A stretch of DNA of 15,297 bases, taken from contig USFG01000017.1 in NCBI GenBank assembly GCA_900553855.1, forward strand, positions 1-15,297. The letters are read 5' to 3'. Made by a program: the position numbers and the translations under genes. Positions 12,326 to 15,297 of this stretch are shown piece after piece. Source of the stretch: an uncultured Mycoplasmatota bacterium. GTDB taxonomy: Bacteria > Bacillota_I > Bacilli_A > RF39 > UBA660. The number at the start of each line of letters is the position of its first letter. The first letter of the stretch is position 1. The notes beneath the pieces were generated by a model. It did no database searches, was not told the DNA's origin, and saw nothing but the letters and a program-made list of their open reading frames with translations.

Positions 12326-12389
12326 AACAATCTTAAATTAAGTAATTACAACATTTTTACAATTAATATATCAAAAATTTAATTACCTA

Positions 12390-12398
12390 TGTTATAAT
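12390..12398 (+). promoter_or_regulatory. Extended -10 promoter of the helicase gene
   Basis: TGTTATAAT: a TGn extension and a consensus TATAAT (12393-12398). TATCAAA upstream is a poor -35, as expected for an extended -10 promoter. It lies 65 bp after twin-hairpin copy 4. Confidence 0.65.
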
Positions 12399-12421
12399 TA
12401 CAATAGAGGAAGTGTATCAAT

Positions 12422-14692
12422 ATGGAAGTATCAAAATTAAGAGAAGATTTTTTAAATAAATTACAGAAAGAAGAGTATATTTCAAACTATCTTTTTGAAA
12501 ATATAAAAAACACCATTCCTGATATAATTCCAGTTAATTTTAATTTAGATAACTACAATAATAAAGTATTAGATAAAGAATATATTAAATACAAAGAATA
12601 TTTTGACACCATGTATAATGATATAGATCCAGAAATTCACTTAGATGAAGAGCAGATAAAAGCAATTTTATCAGATGAAGAATACTCCCTTATTCTTGCA
12701 GGAGCGGGTACTGGTAAAACAACAACAATGGCTTCCAAAGTAAAATTTCTTGTAGATATCAAAAAAGTAAATCCATCAAAAATATTAGTGATGAGTTATA
12801 CAAAGAAGGCTACTCAAGAATTAGAAAAAAGAATAGTTATAGATTTTGGAATACCTGCTAGAGTAACAACATTCCATTCACTTGGTTTTATGTATATTAG
12901 AGAAATATTTAAAGAACATAAATGCTATGTCGTAGATTCCAATTTAAAAAATCAAATATTTTTAAAATTCTTTAAAGAAGAAATCTTCCCAGACAAAGAA
13001 AGATTAAAAGACTTAATTAATGTTTTTACTATTGAAACAGTAGACCATAATAGAGCCTTTGGTAAATATTTTAAAGAAAATTATGATAAGTATCAGACAT
13101 TTAATGAGTATTTTGAAAGCTACAAGCAAAATGAATTACAAGATAAAATAGATTTACATCAGTGGATTGAAGATGGTATAGAAATGGCTCTGAATAAAGA
13201 AGTGATTTATACCATAAAAGGTGAACTAGTAAAATCCAAGGGAGAAGCATTAATAGCCAATTTTTTATTTAGAAATAATATTGACTATGAATATGAAAAG
13301 ATATATGAAAATTTAATGCCTGAGCGAAGAAGTTATCATCCTGACTTTACCTTATCATTACATGGGCAGCCAGTATATATAGAATATTTTGGCTTATCAA
13401 CATATGAAGATAATGAATTATCAAGATACAACAAAATTAAAAGAATGAAAGAATACTATCATGCCAAACATCATACTAAGTTTATTGCTCTTGATTATCA
13501 AAAAGGTGAGGATATGATAGAAAAACTAAAAGATGAATTAATAAAATTAGGTTTCGCTTTAAAAGAAAAGTCAGACCTAGAACTATTTAATTTTATGTTA
13601 GATCAAAATGAGTCTTCACAATTTTTCCGTTTTAGAAATTTTGTTTATTCAGTAATCGAAAGAATAAAATCATCAATTAATAGAAATAATTATCAAGAAA
13701 TAATAAATGACTATATTTCAAAACTACAAGCTAGTGAGAAGACTGCTGCTGAAATTCAATATAAATTTATTAATGATTTCTATATATATTATCAATCAAA
13801 ACTTTATAATAGTGAAAACTATGGCTTTGATTTTAGTGATATGATTTATTATGCTAACAAATATATTAGTGTTATAAAAAATACGGAAAATCTAAACTTT
13901 GAATACCTAATAATTGATGAGTATCAGGATATATCAGAAGATAGATACATTTTAGCTAAACAAGTATCAGATAAAAATGCTGCCAAAGTAGTAGCAGTAG
14001 GAGATGACTGGCAGACAATATTTTCATTCGCCGGTTCTAAAATAGAATACATATATAATTTTTCTATATATTTTCCAACTGCTAAATATTTGAGAATATC
14101 AAAAGTTTATCGTAATAGCAAAAAACTAATTGAATATACCAGTAAATTTATCATGGAAAATCACCAGCAGATACCTAAAGAATTAATTTCCACCAAAGAA
14201 AATAGTTCACCAATTAAGTATATAATGTTTGATGATAAAGAAGAGTATCAAAAATTAAAGGAACTGATTATTAAAATACATGAAAATAATAAAGATTCTC
14301 ACATAATGATTCTTGGTAGAACTAATAATATTATTAAAAAAATTTATGATGAACCAAGTCTAAAAGATGGAATGGGCACAAAAATAATATTTGAAGGCTC
14401 TGATGTTGATATAGATGGTATGACTATTCATAAGTCTAAGGGACTAACTAGTGATGAAGTTATAATCATAGGTTTAGATGAGGATTTTCCAATGGTAAAA
14501 GGAAATTTTTGGATGATAGAAATATTTAATAATCATTGGTATCAAGAAAAAATACCATTTGCAGAAGAACGTAGATTATTTTATGTAGCTTTAACTAGAA
14601 CCAAACATAATGTATATTTATTAGTAAATAGAAATCCATTACATCGTAGTAGGTTTGTTAATGAAATATATAATATATCTAAGGAAAAATAA
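12422..14692 (+). CDS. UvrD/Rep-type superfamily 1 helicase with inserted nuclease-like domain
   Basis: A 756-aa ATP-dependent DNA translocase resembling HelD/UvrD-like helicases. Motifs in order: Walker A AGAGTGKTT (93-101), VMSYTKKA (motif Ia), TTFHSLG, motif II DEYQD (499-503), motif III VGDDWQTIFSFAGS (526-539), Y-R-N near 563, motif V TIHKSKG (668-674) and motif VI EERRLFYVALTRTK (715-728). Inserted between the first helicase lobe's parts is a restriction-endonuclease-like module at about 270-325. It has GEALIANFLFRNNIDYEYEK with E275, YHPDFTL with D308, and VYIEYFG with E321. This follows the E...PD...E-x-x pattern of PD-(D/E)xK nucleases, though the usual Lys is replaced in EYF. ATG 12422 follows GAGGAAG (about 12406). 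It is a single-gene unit and may act in repair or in defence. Confidence 0.85.
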   Translation: MEVSKLREDFLNKLQKEEYISNYLFENIKNTIPDIIPVNFNLDNYNNKVLDKEYIKYKEYFDTMYNDIDPEIHLDEEQIKAILSDEEYSLILAGAGTGKTTTMASKVKFLVDIKKVNPSKILVMSYTKKATQELEKRIVIDFGIPARVTTFHSLGFMYIREIFKEHKCYVVDSNLKNQIFLKFFKEEIFPDKERLKDLINVFTIETVDHNRAFGKYFKENYDKYQTFNEYFESYKQNELQDKIDLHQWIEDGIEMALNKEVIYTIKGELVKSKGEALIANFLFRNNIDYEYEKIYENLMPERRSYHPDFTLSLHGQPVYIEYFGLSTYEDNELSRYNKIKRMKEYYHAKHHTKFIALDYQKGEDMIEKLKDELIKLGFALKEKSDLELFNFMLDQNESSQFFRFRNFVYSVIERIKSSINRNNYQEIINDYISKLQASEKTAAEIQYKFINDFYIYYQSKLYNSENYGFDFSDMIYYANKYISVIKNTENLNFEYLIIDEYQDISEDRYILAKQVSDKNAAKVVAVGDDWQTIFSFAGSKIEYIYNFSIYFPTAKYLRISKVYRNSKKLIEYTSKFIMENHQQIPKELISTKENSSPIKYIMFDDKEEYQKLKELIIKIHENNKDSHIMILGRTNNIIKKIYDEPSLKDGMGTKIIFEGSDVDIDGMTIHKSKGLTSDEVIIIGLDEDFPMVKGNFWMIEIFNNHWYQEKIPFAEERRLFYVALTRTKHNVYLLVNRNPLHRSRFVNEIYNISKEK

Positions 14693-14709
14693 TAAATATT
14701 GAAATTAGG

Positions 14710-14730
14710 ACTATAATATATTCTAGTTTT
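14710..14730 (+). terminator. Weak possible terminator after the helicase
   Basis: ACTA (14710-14713) and TAGT (14724-14727) with an inner AA/TT pair, followed by TTTTGATTT. The stem is short with a mismatch. No better terminator is visible before 14951. Confidence 0.3.
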
Positions 14731-14785
14731 GATTTACACATCAAATGTAAAGTCAGATTAATGTTGTATCTTACTTTGTCAAATA

Positions 14786-14802
14786 TTGTCATATTATGAC
14801 AA
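14786..14802. promoter_or_regulatory. 17-bp perfect palindrome, possible operator
   Basis: TTGTCATA-T-TATGACAA is perfectly symmetrical around 14794. An extra half-site, TTTGTCAAAT, lies just upstream at 14776. It is 120 bp before the predicted promoter of the membrane-protein gene. It looks like a dimeric repressor site, but I cannot assign the regulator. The rest of 14693-14951 shows no coding signal. Confidence 0.45.
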
Positions 14803-14899
14803 AAACAAAAATAAAATATCGTAATTATATATTCTACTAATGATTAAGGAAACATAAAGCCTTTTAAAAATTAAATCGAAATTAATGAGTAAAAATACA

Positions 14900-14928
14900 T
14901 TTACTTAATATTTTTAATATGGTATAAT
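14900..14928 (+). promoter_or_regulatory. Promoter of the DUF4358-like gene
   Basis: -35 TTTACT (14900-14905), a 17-bp spacer, and extended -10 TGGTATAAT with TATAAT at 14923-14928. Confidence 0.65.
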
Positions 14929-14951
14929 CAAGATATAAATAGGAGGAAGAA

Positions 14952-15297
14952 ATGAAGAAAAAACAAAATATTTTAGTAATAGCTTTAATATTACTAGCGG
15001 TTATTACTTTCGGAGTAATTATATTAGTATCAGGAAAGGAAAATACAAGTAGTCTTGAGACAACTAAAGATATTATCAAAATGATTAATTCAATAAATAA
15101 AGATAATAAAAATGTTTTACCGGAACTTGAAACTATGAAAATAGATGTAAAAAATATTGATGAAGTTACTAGTTATACAGGATTAACATCAAATGATAAT
15201 ATTGAATCAATTGTTGTATCAGTACCAATGATGACAGCACAAGCTTATTCAGTGGCTGTTGTTAAGGTTAAAGATAATGCAGATGTAGAAAAAATTA
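14952..15297 (+). CDS. Membrane-anchored DUF4358-like protein, 5' part
   Basis: An open frame from ATG 14952 to the window end, about 115 residues. It begins MKKKQNILVIALILLAVITF, a basic N-terminus and one transmembrane or uncleaved signal segment (about 6-28) with no lipobox Cys. The exported part has a strand-rich pattern, KIDVKNIDEVTSYTGL then IESIVVSVPMMTAQAYSVAV and VKVKDNADVEK. This resembles DUF4358 proteins, small extracytoplasmic proteins of Firmicutes with unknown function. AGGAGGAAG (14941-14949) is the ribosome-binding site, and a strong promoter lies just upstream. The 3' end is outside the window. Confidence 0.65.
   Translation, partial: MKKKQNILVIALILLAVITFGVIILVSGKENTSSLETTKDIIKMINSINKDNKNVLPELETMKIDVKNIDEVTSYTGLTSNDNIESIVVSVPMMTAQAYSVAVVKVKDNADVEKI

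Noticed and set aside
1..15297. CRISPR array, insertion sequence or prophage structural module
   Set aside because: No regularly spaced short repeats, no transposase, and no capsid, tail, portal or terminase gene was seen. The amidase alone does not make a prophage.

Overview
The window is a very AT-rich, strongly one-directional piece of a Bacillota-type genome. Every supportable gene is on the + strand. Shine-Dalgarno sequences are strong (AGGAGG, GGTGAT), sigma-A-type -10 boxes are mostly TATAAT, terminators are short, and GTG/TTG starts occur. Tryptophan is encoded by TGG and TGA is not read as sense, so this is not the Mycoplasma code. I infer a low-GC gut Firmicute (Bacilli/RF39-like or Clostridia-like) and cannot place it more closely from sequence alone. 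There are no rRNA or tRNA genes, no CRISPR array and no transposase.

Region 1 (1-78) is the 3' end of a membrane-protein gene. Region 2 (about 217-5706) is one compact operon with one clear promoter and one terminator. It encodes a histidine phosphatase, a 567-aa fusion of an R-S-E ADP-ribosyltransferase (ART) to a HipA/PI3K-like kinase domain, a YdcF-like DUF218 protein, a HEFVH zinc peptidase, an ART-like protein (LLHGT), a truncated 34-codon ORF, a second small ART-like protein (LFHGS), and a 107-aa protein of unknown function. The truncated ORF is an N-terminal duplicate of the 107-aa gene. This operon is the best candidate for an undescribed system: NAD-dependent modification and phosphotransfer proteins packaged with a phosphatase, a protease and small partner proteins, as in toxin/conflict or phage-defence islands.

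Region 3 (5829-6793) is a single gene for an M3-like metallopeptidase whose C-terminus looks frameshifted. Region 4 (6911-8767) holds a RhuM-family gene, a GNAT acetyltransferase and an 82-bp wreck of another HGS-type ART gene. Region 5 (8831-10785) is a dinD / solitary integrase-SAM-like / family-4-like uracil-DNA glycosylase operon, suggesting DNA damage or mobile-element biology. Region 6 is a signal-less amidase with five LysM repeats. Region 7 is a UvrD-type helicase with an inserted restriction-endonuclease-like domain. Region 8 is the start of a membrane-anchored DUF4358-like protein.

Four of these transcription units are separated by the same intergenic module: a terminator, then a pair of hairpins with near-constant loops (CCTAGGT-like, then CCTAAGGT), then the next promoter. 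One copy has completely different but still perfectly paired stems around the same loop, so structure appears to be conserved. A fifth junction (8738-8790) keeps the terminator and distal flank but lacks the hairpins. Long near-identical repeats at two of these junctions bracket the metallopeptidase gene like a cassette. Together these suggest a modular accessory island assembled by cassette shuffling.
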